From Flavobacteriales bacterium (GTDB lineage: Bacteria > Bacteroidota > Bacteroidia > Flavobacteriales > Flavobacteriaceae), in assembly GCA_027024205.1 (NCBI GenBank), contig JALVST010000034.1, positions 1-48,009 on the forward strand: DNA of 48,009 nucleotides, given 5' to 3'. The notes below the pieces were generated by a model. That model saw only the letters and a list, made by a program, of their open reading frames with translations. It had not been told where the DNA came from and did no database searches. A program made the translations under genes and the position numbers. Positions 18,697 to 27,653 of this stretch are shown here, piece after piece. Numbering within the stretch: the stretch's first letter is position 1; the number at the start of each line of letters is the position of its first letter.

Positions 18697-20184
18697 ATGG
18701 AGTTACCTGAAAAAAAAGACAAAGCCGTAATAAAGCAAACGCCTAAAAATGTAGGGTTACCGCAACCCAAAGTACCCCCGCAAGCTGTCGATTTGGAAAA
18801 AGCCATTTTGGGAGCCATGATGATTGACAAGCGTGGCGTTGACGAAGTGATAGAATTATTGGATCCGGAAGCTTTTTATTTGCCTGAACATCAAGAGATT
18901 TTTGCGGCTATTACGGATTTGTTTAACAATGGTAAGCCTATAGATATTCTAACGGTTACCGAGGAATTACGACGACGCGGAACTTTACAACAGATAGGCG
19001 GAGAATATTATTTGATCACTTTGTCTAACTTGGTGGCAACGGCAGCTCATGTTGAGTATTATGCCCGCATTGTCTTGCAAATGTTTGTCAAACGCCGTTT
19101 GATTGAAATTTCAAACGATATCATTGAAAAAGCTTACGATGAAACGGTTGATGTACTCGATTTATTGGATAAAGCCGAACAGGAGTTATTTGAAGTATCA
19201 CAAGGAAGTCTGAAATCAAATAGTGCCAAAATAGGAAAGATAGTCACAGAAGTTAAAGAGCAATTGGAACAATTGGCCAAACAGGAAGGTTTGAGTGGTA
19301 TTTCAACGGGTTTTCCTTCTTTGGATGAATATACTTCCGGTTGGCAAAACGGTGATTTGATTATTGTTGCCGCTCGTCCCGGGATGGGAAAAACGGCATT
19401 TGTTTTGTCAATGGCACGCAATATGGCCGTGGACTTTAAAGTACCGGTGGCTATTTTTAACTTGGAAATGACTTCCGACCAATTGATTAAAAGGCTTTTT
19501 GCCATAGAAACGGAAATTCCCGCAGAGAAATTTCGTAGTGGAAAATTGACCGATGTGGAATGGAATTTGCTTAATAGTAGAATGAATAATATTGCAGATG
19601 CGCCTATTTTTATCAATGATTCGAGTATGTTGTCCGTTTTTGATTTGCGGTCGCAAGCCCGTAAACTCAAGAGAGTGGAAAATATCGGGGTTTTAATTAT
19701 CGACTATTTACAATTGATGACGGCACAAACCAATAATAAAACCGGAAACCGTGAACAGGAGATTTCGACCATTTCCCGTAATTTGAAGGCTTTGGCCAAA
19801 GAATTGAACATTCCGGTTATCGCCTTATCGCAATTGTCCCGGAAAGTGGAAGAACGTACGGATAAATCAGGGCACAAACGACCGCAATTGGCTGATTTGC
19901 GTGAATCCGGAGCCATAGAGCAAGATGCCGATATCGTTAGTTTTATCTATCGCCCCGAATATTATAAAATTGAGTCGTGGGAAGATGAAATGCCTACACA
20001 AGACCAAGCTGAGTTTATTATCGCCAAGCACCGTAACGGAAAAACCGGTTCTATCAGATTAAAATTTGATTCGAGATTCGGCCGTTTTTCGGAGTTGAAT
20101 ACCTTGAGCGAATTTACCATGGAATCTAAATTAAACCAAATCAGCCCCAATACCGGATTGAGTCCTGATGATTTTGAATTTTAA
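18697..20184 (+). CDS. dnaB: Replicative DNA helicase
   Basis: 'VDLEKAILGAMMIDKRGVDEVIELL', 'LIIVAARPGMGKTAFVLSMARN', 'VLIIDYLQLM', 'RPQLADLRESGAIEQDADIVSFIYRPEYY'. Confidence 0.97.
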   Translation: MELPEKKDKAVIKQTPKNVGLPQPKVPPQAVDLEKAILGAMMIDKRGVDEVIELLDPEAFYLPEHQEIFAAITDLFNNGKPIDILTVTEELRRRGTLQQIGGEYYLITLSNLVATAAHVEYYARIVLQMFVKRRLIEISNDIIEKAYDETVDVLDLLDKAEQELFEVSQGSLKSNSAKIGKIVTEVKEQLEQLAKQEGLSGISTGFPSLDEYTSGWQNGDLIIVAARPGMGKTAFVLSMARNMAVDFKVPVAIFNLEMTSDQLIKRLFAIETEIPAEKFRSGKLTDVEWNLLNSRMNNIADAPIFINDSSMLSVFDLRSQARKLKRVENIGVLIIDYLQLMTAQTNNKTGNREQEISTISRNLKALAKELNIPVIALSQLSRKVEERTDKSGHKRPQLADLRESGAIEQDADIVSFIYRPEYYKIESWEDEMPTQDQAEFIIAKHRNGKTGSIRLKFDSRFGRFSELNTLSEFTMESKLNQISPNTGLSPDDFEF

Positions 20185-20198
20185 TCATTTTACACAAG

Positions 20199-21470
20199 AT
20201 GAAAGCAATATACCATTTTAAATATATCTTTGTTTTTACCCTGTTTTTTATTTGGCAAACCGGTTTGGCCAAGTTTATTTTGATACCTATGGATGAACAT
20301 CAGCATAATCATCTCAAAGCTTATGGTATTGTTTACAAAGCTCTGCAACAACATATCAAGGTAAAATGGTTGCTCAATTACCGTGGCGGGTCTTTTTTGA
20401 TTCCTTATGATGAGCAAATTAAAGAAGAATGTCAAATAAGAGGCGTTGATTTTGAATTGATTACAGAAGATGAAGCCGCCCAAATCTTAAAAGAAATCAG
20501 TTCGCCGTCCAAAAATAAGGAAGCGGTTACACTGGAAAAAGCCCCAAAAATAGCCGTATATTCTCCAAAAGATAAAGCCCCTTGGGATGATGCCGTTACT
20601 TTGGTGTTGTCATATGCCGAAATTCCTTATGATGTGGTTTATGACGAAGATGTGCTCAACGATAAGTTGTTGCAATACGATTGGTTACATTTGCATCATG
20701 AAGATTTTACCGGACAATACGGCCGTTTTTATGCGGCATTTCATACAGCCCCATGGTATATCAAACGAAAAAAAGAACTGGAAGATCTGGCTCATCGGTT
20801 GGGATTTAACAAAGTGTCACAATTAAAACTGGCCGTTGCTAAAAAAATCAGAGATTATGTAATAGGCGGTGGTTTTATGTTTGCCATGTGTTCGGCAACT
20901 GATTCTTTTGATATTGCCTTGGCAGCCGATGGGGTTGATATTTGTGAACCGATGTTTGACGGTGACCCTTCCGATACCGGTTATCAATCAAAACTGGATT
21001 ATAGTAAAACCTTTGCATTTACCGGTTTTGTTTTGGAACCGAACCCGATGGTTTACGAGTTTTCCAATATAGATACTACAACAAAACGGCGGATACCCCG
21101 AGAAACCGATTATTTTGAACTGAACGAATTTTCGGCAAAATGGGATCCGGTTCCTACCATGCTGACTCAAAACCATACGATTATGATTAAAGGTTTTATG
21201 GGGCAGACTACGGCGTTTGACCGGAAATTAATCAAACCGGATGTAATTATTTTAGCTGAAAATCGTATCAATGGTGAAGCCCGGTATATCCACGGGGTTA
21301 GAGGTAAAGGGATGTTTACCTTTTACGGCGGACACGATCCAGAAGATTATAGTCACAGGGTCGGCGACCCTAAAACCGAACTGGATTTGCATCCGACTTC
21401 TCCCGGTTACCGGCTGATTCTCAATAATGTATTGTTCCCCGCAGCCAAAAAGAAACATAAAAAGACTTAG
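20199..21470 (+). CDS. Secreted Bacteroidota-conserved protein often labelled 'asparagine synthetase B'; GATase-like/ThuA-like region
   Basis: Signal peptide 'IFVFTLFFIWQTGLAKFILIPMDEHQHNHLKAYGIVYKAL'; 'RGGSFLIP'; 'YVIGGGFMFAMCSATDSFDIALAADGVDIC'. No N-terminal Cys GATase-II or AMP-binding PP-loop motif visible. Confidence 0.6.
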   Translation: MKAIYHFKYIFVFTLFFIWQTGLAKFILIPMDEHQHNHLKAYGIVYKALQQHIKVKWLLNYRGGSFLIPYDEQIKEECQIRGVDFELITEDEAAQILKEISSPSKNKEAVTLEKAPKIAVYSPKDKAPWDDAVTLVLSYAEIPYDVVYDEDVLNDKLLQYDWLHLHHEDFTGQYGRFYAAFHTAPWYIKRKKELEDLAHRLGFNKVSQLKLAVAKKIRDYVIGGGFMFAMCSATDSFDIALAADGVDICEPMFDGDPSDTGYQSKLDYSKTFAFTGFVLEPNPMVYEFSNIDTTTKRRIPRETDYFELNEFSAKWDPVPTMLTQNHTIMIKGFMGQTTAFDRKLIKPDVIILAENRINGEARYIHGVRGKGMFTFYGGHDPEDYSHRVGDPKTELDLHPTSPGYRLILNNVLFPAAKKKHKKT

Positions 21471-21582
21471 ATTAGTTAAAAGTTTATATTGACTGTCCAT
21501 TTAAAAACATCAAATAATACGTTGATAAGGGGATGGTTTTTATCAGTTGGGAAGATGAATTTTAGAATATTTGCAATTTTTA

Positions 21583-21624
21583 TCAACAAAAAATGTAGCA
21601 TGCGCATGCTACATTTTTTGTTGA
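21583..21624. terminator. Perfect 42-bp palindrome, likely bidirectional intrinsic terminator
   Basis: tcaacaaaaaatgtagcatgc|gcatgctacattttttgttga, no mismatch, between convergent genes, with A/T tracts flanking the GC core on both strands. Confidence 0.85.
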
Positions 21625-21651
21625 ATAGTTGAATGTTTAATGAGAAAAAAA

Positions 21652-22710
21652 TTAAAAATTAAAACCCAAATCGCCCGGAATTATTCCAACTGTTTTTTGA
21701 TTGATTAAATGACCGTCAGAAACATCGAAAACGGAAACCGTGCCTTCCTGTTGATAATCAAGGGCGTCAGTGATGTATATTTTTTCGTTGTATATTTCCA
21801 TGTTGTAAGCTTCTCCGTTATATGTCATAAATTCTGAACTTGGTAATGCGGTATCTCCGGTATTCATTTTGTAAACTTTAGCGTCCATGTAATAGTATAA
21901 ATCATCACCGGACAAACTTAAAAAACCGGGATGTTCGGTAGTAGCGAAATCAAAAGTAGCTTCAATATTAAAATTATTGTTCATATCTATTTTGTAGAGT
22001 TGTCCGGCAGTTTCGTTGCCAGTCCAGTCCGGTTCACCGCCACACAAAACCCATAAATAGTTGTCTTTGATGACCATTGAATTGGGACGGTCCCCAACCG
22101 TGATTGTATTTGTAACTTCTTTCAAAATCAAATCGAAAACGGTAACTTTGTTGTTGGTGCCCCATGCCCCTTGATGTGCTACAAATAAATAATCATCGTT
22201 TTTAACCATTTTTTCGGGGCCCAGAGCCACGGGAATATGACCGGTTACTTGATCACTGTTAGTGTTGACGATAGCTAAATAATCATCTGTGCTGTCCGAA
22301 GGGTCTCCCCAGCAAGTAACCAATGCAGTATGACTACCGATTGTTTCAAAATATCTCGGATCAGATAAACCGCTTGAAATTGTAGCAACGCGTTCCATCG
22401 TATCATCTTTAACAACTTCAATCTTATTTGATCCGGTAACAACGATGTACGCTTTATTGTTGCTAAACCCGACAGATTGTGCCTGGTCGCCCAAAGCCGT
22501 ATTATTTACCGATTGATAAACGTCATTGGTTACCGTTGAGAAGTCCTTACTTCCAAAACTGATACTTGCATTGCCTTGCATAAAATTACCCTCATTGATA
22601 ACGAAAACCCCGGAAGCAAATTCGCCTTCGGATTCTGTGGTTTTGGGTTTTTTACAGCTTAAAATACTGATAATTAGTGTTAAAGCTAAAAGAAAATTGA
22701 TTTGTTTCAT
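21652..22710 (-). CDS. YncE/DUF5074-type beta-propeller lipoprotein, partner of the B12 TonB receptor
   Basis: Lipobox 'LIISILSCKKPKTTE'; 'GVFVINEGNFMQGNASISF', repeated beta-propeller motifs 'GDRPNSMVIKDNYLWVLCGG'; directly downstream of the TonB receptor. Confidence 0.8.
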   Translation of the reverse strand: MKQINFLLALTLIISILSCKKPKTTESEGEFASGVFVINEGNFMQGNASISFGSKDFSTVTNDVYQSVNNTALGDQAQSVGFSNNKAYIVVTGSNKIEVVKDDTMERVATISSGLSDPRYFETIGSHTALVTCWGDPSDSTDDYLAIVNTNSDQVTGHIPVALGPEKMVKNDDYLFVAHQGAWGTNNKVTVFDLILKEVTNTITVGDRPNSMVIKDNYLWVLCGGEPDWTGNETAGQLYKIDMNNNFNIEATFDFATTEHPGFLSLSGDDLYYYMDAKVYKMNTGDTALPSSEFMTYNGEAYNMEIYNEKIYITDALDYQQEGTVSVFDVSDGHLINQKTVGIIPGDLGFNF

Positions 22711-22715
22711 AATAT

Positions 22716-24536
22716 TTAAATTTTAAAGTTTAAGATAAATTCATAAAACCGTCCCGGTTGCGGACGGGAAGGAACATTTTCATAATATGTATTTAATAGA
22801 TTATTAATGTTAAATTGTATATTTATATGTTGTCCGTAATTGTGGCTCAAAGATAAACTATGTAAATGATATGCCGGTAAAAATTTAGTATTTGTCGTTG
22901 TCGTGAAAATTTTACCTTGATATCTGTATCGATAACTCAAAGTATAAGATTTATAGACAAATTTAAAGCTATTCAAACCGGTTATTTGCGGTGTGAATGG
23001 TAACAATTTATTGTTCTTTTGATTGACAGCCCGGTTGTAATTAACTTCTATCCGGTTGGATAAAGTTATTGAATTGTTGATTTTCAACACCTTATGTAAA
23101 GACACTTCAATACCGGAATAACGCACTGTTTCAAAGTTTTCCGGATACCAATATTGATGTTGTCCCGGGACCCATTTAATCAAGTTGTGACTGTCGATAT
23201 AAAAAATGCCCAAATGCGTTTCAAAATTCCGTTGATTATAATTGTAAACGGCATCGAAACTGTAACTTGTTTCGGGTTGTAATCCGGGATTGCCGCCGGG
23301 CGTCCAATATAAGTCGTTAAAAGTGGGAAGCCTAAAATTTTTCGAGGCACTGAAACGGAAATGATGATAAGTATGAAACGGAATATGTAAAGCTAACGCT
23401 CCAATTATTGGTATTTTAAGATCCGGATTGAAATCTTGACGTAATTTTATTTGATAATCTATATTATTGAGCTGATGTGACCAAATCAAAAAAGTAGCAA
23501 AATTATTTCTGATATGCTTGCCGGTATGGTCACCTGTTCCGGTTTGTTTAGATATTTCATTGCCTATTACAAGATTGTAAGTTTTGTGCAATCTGAAATT
23601 TAACAGGTTTCTTACAAGTATGCTTTGTGCAGCGCTTTGGCTGTTACCGGCTAAATTTTTATTGAAAAAATATTGATATTTCTCATGCAGGTAAACCATT
23701 TCCGTACGACTGGAAAAATAACGGTTTTGCCAAAACCATCCACTTAAAATATTTGTGTTTCCGGTAAACAATTCGGCATTTTGAGGCATATAAAGGGTTC
23801 TTGAAGTTTCACGGTCAAGCTTTGAAATTTTGTATTTGATATACAATTGATGATGATGCAATTTAATCCCGTTTATAAAACTAAAATCCCAACCTTGGTA
23901 ACGGCCGTTTTCATTTTTGATCCGGTATCCGGGATACGGATAATCATTTTTTGATTTTTGAATCTGAAAACCGAATTTTGTATAAGTTTTATTATTGCCG
24001 CTTATGATTTTAAAGTGATTTATCCCTGTTCTAAAACTGCCTATTTTGGTGTGATTGGATATGTGAAAAGTGTCTTTGAAAGTTATCTTGTCATTAAAAA
24101 CAACGATGCCCCCTATGGCACCACTACCAAAAATGACGCTGCTTCCCCCTTTTTTTATAAAAATTTCGTCAAATCCGCCGGGTGAAAACGTGTTCAAATC
24201 CGTTTGTCCGTTGAGTATGGAATTCACAGAAATACCGTTCCAGACAATTTGTGTGTGAACGGGCCCTGTTCCTCTTAACGAAATACCGGATACCATTCCT
24301 CTTCCGTATTCTTTGAAAAAAACAGCTGTGTTTTGAATTAAAAGTTCCGTTAAAGAACTTGTGCCGGACAATGAATCGGGAAGCTTGGTAAGTTGGTAGG
24401 GGTTAAATACTTTTTTGCAGGACAATCCTTCTATAAAAACGGAATCCAAAACATAGTTTTGTTTCTGCAATTTTTGTCCCGGAACGGTTTGCGTTATAAA
24501 AATAAATAGCAGTAAAAAAAACAATAGATGTTTCAT
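22716..24536 (-). CDS. TonB-dependent receptor, BtuB-like (cobalamin uptake)
   Basis: Plug 'TSSLTELLIQNTAVFFKEYGRGMVSGISLRGTGPVHTQIVWNGISVNSILNGQTDLN', C-terminal beta-strand 'QPGRFYEFILNFKI'; preceded by a cobalamin riboswitch. Confidence 0.9.
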   Translation of the reverse strand: MKHLLFFLLLFIFITQTVPGQKLQKQNYVLDSVFIEGLSCKKVFNPYQLTKLPDSLSGTSSLTELLIQNTAVFFKEYGRGMVSGISLRGTGPVHTQIVWNGISVNSILNGQTDLNTFSPGGFDEIFIKKGGSSVIFGSGAIGGIVVFNDKITFKDTFHISNHTKIGSFRTGINHFKIISGNNKTYTKFGFQIQKSKNDYPYPGYRIKNENGRYQGWDFSFINGIKLHHHQLYIKYKISKLDRETSRTLYMPQNAELFTGNTNILSGWFWQNRYFSSRTEMVYLHEKYQYFFNKNLAGNSQSAAQSILVRNLLNFRLHKTYNLVIGNEISKQTGTGDHTGKHIRNNFATFLIWSHQLNNIDYQIKLRQDFNPDLKIPIIGALALHIPFHTYHHFRFSASKNFRLPTFNDLYWTPGGNPGLQPETSYSFDAVYNYNQRNFETHLGIFYIDSHNLIKWVPGQHQYWYPENFETVRYSGIEVSLHKVLKINNSITLSNRIEVNYNRAVNQKNNKLLPFTPQITGLNSFKFVYKSYTLSYRYRYQGKIFTTTTNTKFLPAYHLHSLSLSHNYGQHINIQFNINNLLNTYYENVPSRPQPGRFYEFILNFKI

Positions 24537-24544
24537 AAGATTTT

Positions 24545-24580
24545 TAACCTTTCCTCCGAAGGTTTTATCATTTTAGGTTA
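24545..24580 (-). promoter_or_regulatory. Candidate riboswitch expression platform (RBS-sequestering hairpin)
   Basis: Minus strand: TAACCT aaaatgataaa ACCTTCGGAGGAAAGGTTA; AACCTT-cggagga-AAGGTT places GGAGG in the loop; alternative pairing TAACCT:AGGTTA. Confidence 0.5.
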
Positions 24581-24581
24581 C

Positions 24582-24746
24582 CGGTTTAGCAGGTCTCCTG
24601 GCTTGCGTCTTATGTTTGGCCTTCCCATTTCAGCTGTTAGAAACAGTGGCGAAAGTTAAACATAAGCTTTATAGCTTACAGTTGCGGGGACAGCTTAGGA
24701 TTTGCACCTAATTCCCTTTTAATTCCGTTTACCGGAAACTAAACCG
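24582..24746 (-). ncRNA. Cobalamin (AdoCbl-type) riboswitch
   Basis: Minus strand: P1 CGGTTTAG...CTAAACCG; 'GGTGCAAATCCTAAGCTGTCCCCGCAACTGTAAGC', 'TTTCGCCACTG', B12 box 'GCAAGCCAGGAGACCTGC'; upstream of the BtuB-like receptor. Confidence 0.95.
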
Positions 24747-24749
24747 TTG

Positions 24750-24757
24750 CAAATTTA
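24750..24757 (-). promoter_or_regulatory. -7 element (TAAATTTG) for the riboswitch-btuB operon
   Basis: CAAATTTA on + immediately upstream of riboswitch P1. Confidence 0.5.
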
Positions 24758-24884
24758 AAAATTATTAATTTCCGACCGGTTGATTTTTTTATTTTTTTTT
24801 ATTTTTTTTGTGAGATATTTAGTTTTTCAATATCAAGCATATTTTTTATCTTTGTAGTTGAATTTTAAGTTTTTAAAATGATAT

Positions 24885-25463
24885 ATGGATTTTTTTAAGC
24901 GTCTTTTTCCTTCCAAAACAAAAAAATATGAACATCTGGATGAAGTTTCGCAAGATATGAATACGGAACAAATGTCTATTGACGAACTTTTTGTATTTAA
25001 TTTCAAACAAAAAGGCGGTGCTTTCTTTTATCCGGAGGATTTGAATGATTTTACAGACAGTTTGAAACAACTTTTAAAATATTTGAATGCTGAAAAATAT
25101 ACTGTGTTGGAGCAACCTTATTATCGTTTTTTAAAAAGAATGTCTATTCCCGCTACGGACCAATTTGATAAAAACGGGGTACTATTAGGGGGGTGTGAGG
25201 CTCTTATTGCCGATGAAGGGGCAATAATGACAACGGCAGAACATACCCGGGAATTTAGAAACCGTGAACTGCCGCGACGCCGGGTTATTGTAGCTTTGTC
25301 TGACCAAATTACGCCTAATAAATCACAAGCACTGACCCGGATTAATAATAAATTTGAAAAACCGCCGGCAAATATCCAAACAATGAGTATATTTGCCCGG
25401 CCCGAAAATGATTTATCTGGAAACAATTGGTACGAAACCTATTTGTTTTTGATAGAGAATTGA
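24885..25463 (+). CDS. LUD-domain (LutC/YkgG-like) protein
   Basis: 192 aa; 'GGCEALIADEGAIMTT', 'RRRVIVALSDQITPN' typical of LUD domain proteins; upstream TATCTTTG -7 element. Confidence 0.8.
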   Translation: MDFFKRLFPSKTKKYEHLDEVSQDMNTEQMSIDELFVFNFKQKGGAFFYPEDLNDFTDSLKQLLKYLNAEKYTVLEQPYYRFLKRMSIPATDQFDKNGVLLGGCEALIADEGAIMTTAEHTREFRNRELPRRRVIVALSDQITPNKSQALTRINNKFEKPPANIQTMSIFARPENDLSGNNWYETYLFLIEN

Positions 25464-25497
25464 AACAATATTTATAAAAACAACGCAAAAAAAATAA

Positions 25498-26280
25498 ATG
25501 AACGAACTTCTAAAACGTACTTTTTTCGGTTTTCTTTATGCTTTAACTGTTATTTTGGCATTACAGTTTTATTCGTGGACGGCCGTTTTATTGGGATTTT
25601 TTTTGCTTCTCGGATTACGGGAATTTTCTGCATTGACCGGTTTTTCTTATAAAAGGGTTTTGATACCGGCATTTTTTATTTTTTTGACGGCTTTTTTACA
25701 TCATTATCCCGCTATTGACAGTCAAGTTGTCAAGATAGCCGGTGCTTTCACTTTGTTGGTATTGTTTCTACCTTTTGTAAATTTTATTTTCTACCGAATT
25801 TCTTTGAACGAATTGACCAATTTGTATTTAACGGTTTTTTACTTGGCCGTACCGTTTTCATTGGCATTACATATGGATAATAAACTGCTCTTGTCTATAT
25901 TTTTTATTATATGGGCCTCGGATAGTTTTGCATATTTAACCGGAAAATATTTCGGAAAACATAAATTAGCAGAGAAAATTTCTCCTAAAAAAACCATTGA
26001 AGGGGCATTGGGCGGATTGATGGGCGGATTGGTAACGGCTTATCTGTTGTTCCGGTTTAGCGGTTGGGATTTTAAGATGAATATCTTGCAATTTTTTATT
26101 TTGACGTTTATAATTGTTATTTTTGGCACATTAGGGGATTTGTTGGAATCCCGTTTTAAACGCTTGGCAAATGTTAAGGATTCCGGCCATATTATTCCCG
26201 GACACGGTGGTATTTTAGACCGGTTAGACAGTTTTATTTTGACGGTGCCTTTTGTGTTTGTTTATTTGCTAATTATTTGA
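25498..26280 (+). CDS. cdsA: Phosphatidate cytidylyltransferase
   Basis: Multi-TM; 'WASDSFAYLTGKYFGKHKLAEKISPKKTIEGALGG', 'FGTLGDLLESRFKRLANVKDSGHIIPGHGGILDRLDS' CDP-diglyceride synthetase signature. Confidence 0.96.
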   Translation: MNELLKRTFFGFLYALTVILALQFYSWTAVLLGFFLLLGLREFSALTGFSYKRVLIPAFFIFLTAFLHHYPAIDSQVVKIAGAFTLLVLFLPFVNFIFYRISLNELTNLYLTVFYLAVPFSLALHMDNKLLLSIFFIIWASDSFAYLTGKYFGKHKLAEKISPKKTIEGALGGLMGGLVTAYLLFRFSGWDFKMNILQFFILTFIIVIFGTLGDLLESRFKRLANVKDSGHIIPGHGGILDRLDSFILTVPFVFVYLLII

Positions 26281-26285
26281 TTATC

Positions 26286-26951
26286 ATGCAATTGCACAAA
26301 GAAGGGTATAGAATTATAGCGTGGTCGTTTTTGGTAATTTTGATTATCAATTATTTTATTCATACGCAATTTCATATTGTTTGGTTGAGCGGTTTCTTCT
26401 CGGTTATTTCGCTTATAGTTTTTATGTTGATTGTGTATTTTTTCCGGTTTCCCTCTCGGACAGTCAAAGCCGGACCCAATGAAGTGGTAGCTCCTGTAGA
26501 TGGTAAAGTCGTGGTAATAGAAGAAGTGTTTGAACCGGAATTTTTTAAAGATAAAAGATTACAAATATCCATTTTTATGTCGCCGTTAAATGTTCATGCA
26601 ACTCGCTATCCTGTAAGCGGAAAAGTGATTTACAGCAAATATTATAAAGGTAAACATTTGGTGGCTTGGCATCCTAAATCGTCGGAACTTAATGAACGAA
26701 CATCAATCGTTGTCGATAATCCGGTTATCGGTCCTGTTATGTTCAGACAAATTGCAGGAGCTGTGGCGCGCCGGATAGAAAATTATTCCAAAGTAGGGGA
26801 TGAAGTAAAGCAAGGGGCTGATGCTGGTTTTATCAAATTCGGTTCCCGGGTTGACATTTTTTTACCGTTAAACACCAACCCGGAAGTTGTTATCGGTGAT
26901 AAAACCCGCGGTGGTGAAACTATTATAGCCGAAGTTATTGTTGATAATTAA
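26286..26951 (+). CDS. psd: Phosphatidylserine decarboxylase proenzyme
   Basis: 'VVAPVDGKVVVIEE', 'IFMSPLNVHATRYPVSGKV', 'FIKFGSRVDIFLP' (Gly-Ser self-cleavage site). ATG at 26286 preferred over the TTG at 26277. Confidence 0.92.
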   Translation: MQLHKEGYRIIAWSFLVILIINYFIHTQFHIVWLSGFFSVISLIVFMLIVYFFRFPSRTVKAGPNEVVAPVDGKVVVIEEVFEPEFFKDKRLQISIFMSPLNVHATRYPVSGKVIYSKYYKGKHLVAWHPKSSELNERTSIVVDNPVIGPVMFRQIAGAVARRIENYSKVGDEVKQGADAGFIKFGSRVDIFLPLNTNPEVVIGDKTRGGETIIAEVIVDN

Positions 26952-27038
26952 GAGGTTTTCTTTAATAAAAAAATCCGTTTTTCTTTTATATGCAAAAAAT
27001 AAATTATGTAAGTTTGCACTAATTAAATTTAAGATTGT

Positions 27039-27653
27039 ATGCATATAGCCATTGCCGGAAATATCGGAGCAGGTAAAACTACTTTAACAACCTTGTTGTC
27101 ACAACATTTGAAAATGGAACCGCATTACGAATCGGTAGAACAAAATCCTTATTTGGAAGATTTTTATCACGATATGCAGCGATGGTCTTTTCACTTACAA
27201 GTCTATTTTTTAAATAGCCGGTTTCGTCAGATTTTAGAAATCAAAAAAGAAAAAAAAGATATCATTCAGGACCGTACCATTTACGAAGATCGTTTTATTT
27301 TTGCAGCCAATTTGCATGCAATGGGTTTAATGAGCCAACGGGATTATAACAATTATGCCTCATTATTCGATTTAATGGAATTAATTGTTACGCCTCCCGA
27401 TTTGTTAATTTATCTAAAAGCAAGTATACCGACTTTGGTCAGAAATATTCATTCCAGAGGTCGTGAATATGAAAAATCCATCAATATCGATTATTTAAGC
27501 AACCTCAACAAACGTTACAACGATTGGATTGCCGGTTACGATAAAGGTAAATTATTAGTCATTGAAGTCGATGATTTGAATTTTGTCGAAAATCAAGAAG
27601 ATTTAGGGACAGTAATAGAAAAAGTCAATGCGGAAATTCACGGTTTATTTTAG
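27039..27653 (+). CDS. Deoxynucleoside kinase family protein
   Basis: 'HIAIAGNIGAGKTTLTTLLSQHL', 'FLNSRFRQ', 'IIQDRTIYEDRFIFAANL', 'DLLIYLKASIPTLVRNIHSRGREYE'; TAAGTTTG -7 element upstream. Confidence 0.93.
   Translation: MHIAIAGNIGAGKTTLTTLLSQHLKMEPHYESVEQNPYLEDFYHDMQRWSFHLQVYFLNSRFRQILEIKKEKKDIIQDRTIYEDRFIFAANLHAMGLMSQRDYNNYASLFDLMELIVTPPDLLIYLKASIPTLVRNIHSRGREYEKSINIDYLSNLNKRYNDWIAGYDKGKLLVIEVDDLNFVENQEDLGTVIEKVNAEIHGLF

Noticed and set aside
19134-19670. 178-aa antisense ORF within dnaB
   Set aside because: Opposite a highly conserved gene; low-complexity Ser/Leu-rich shadow translation.
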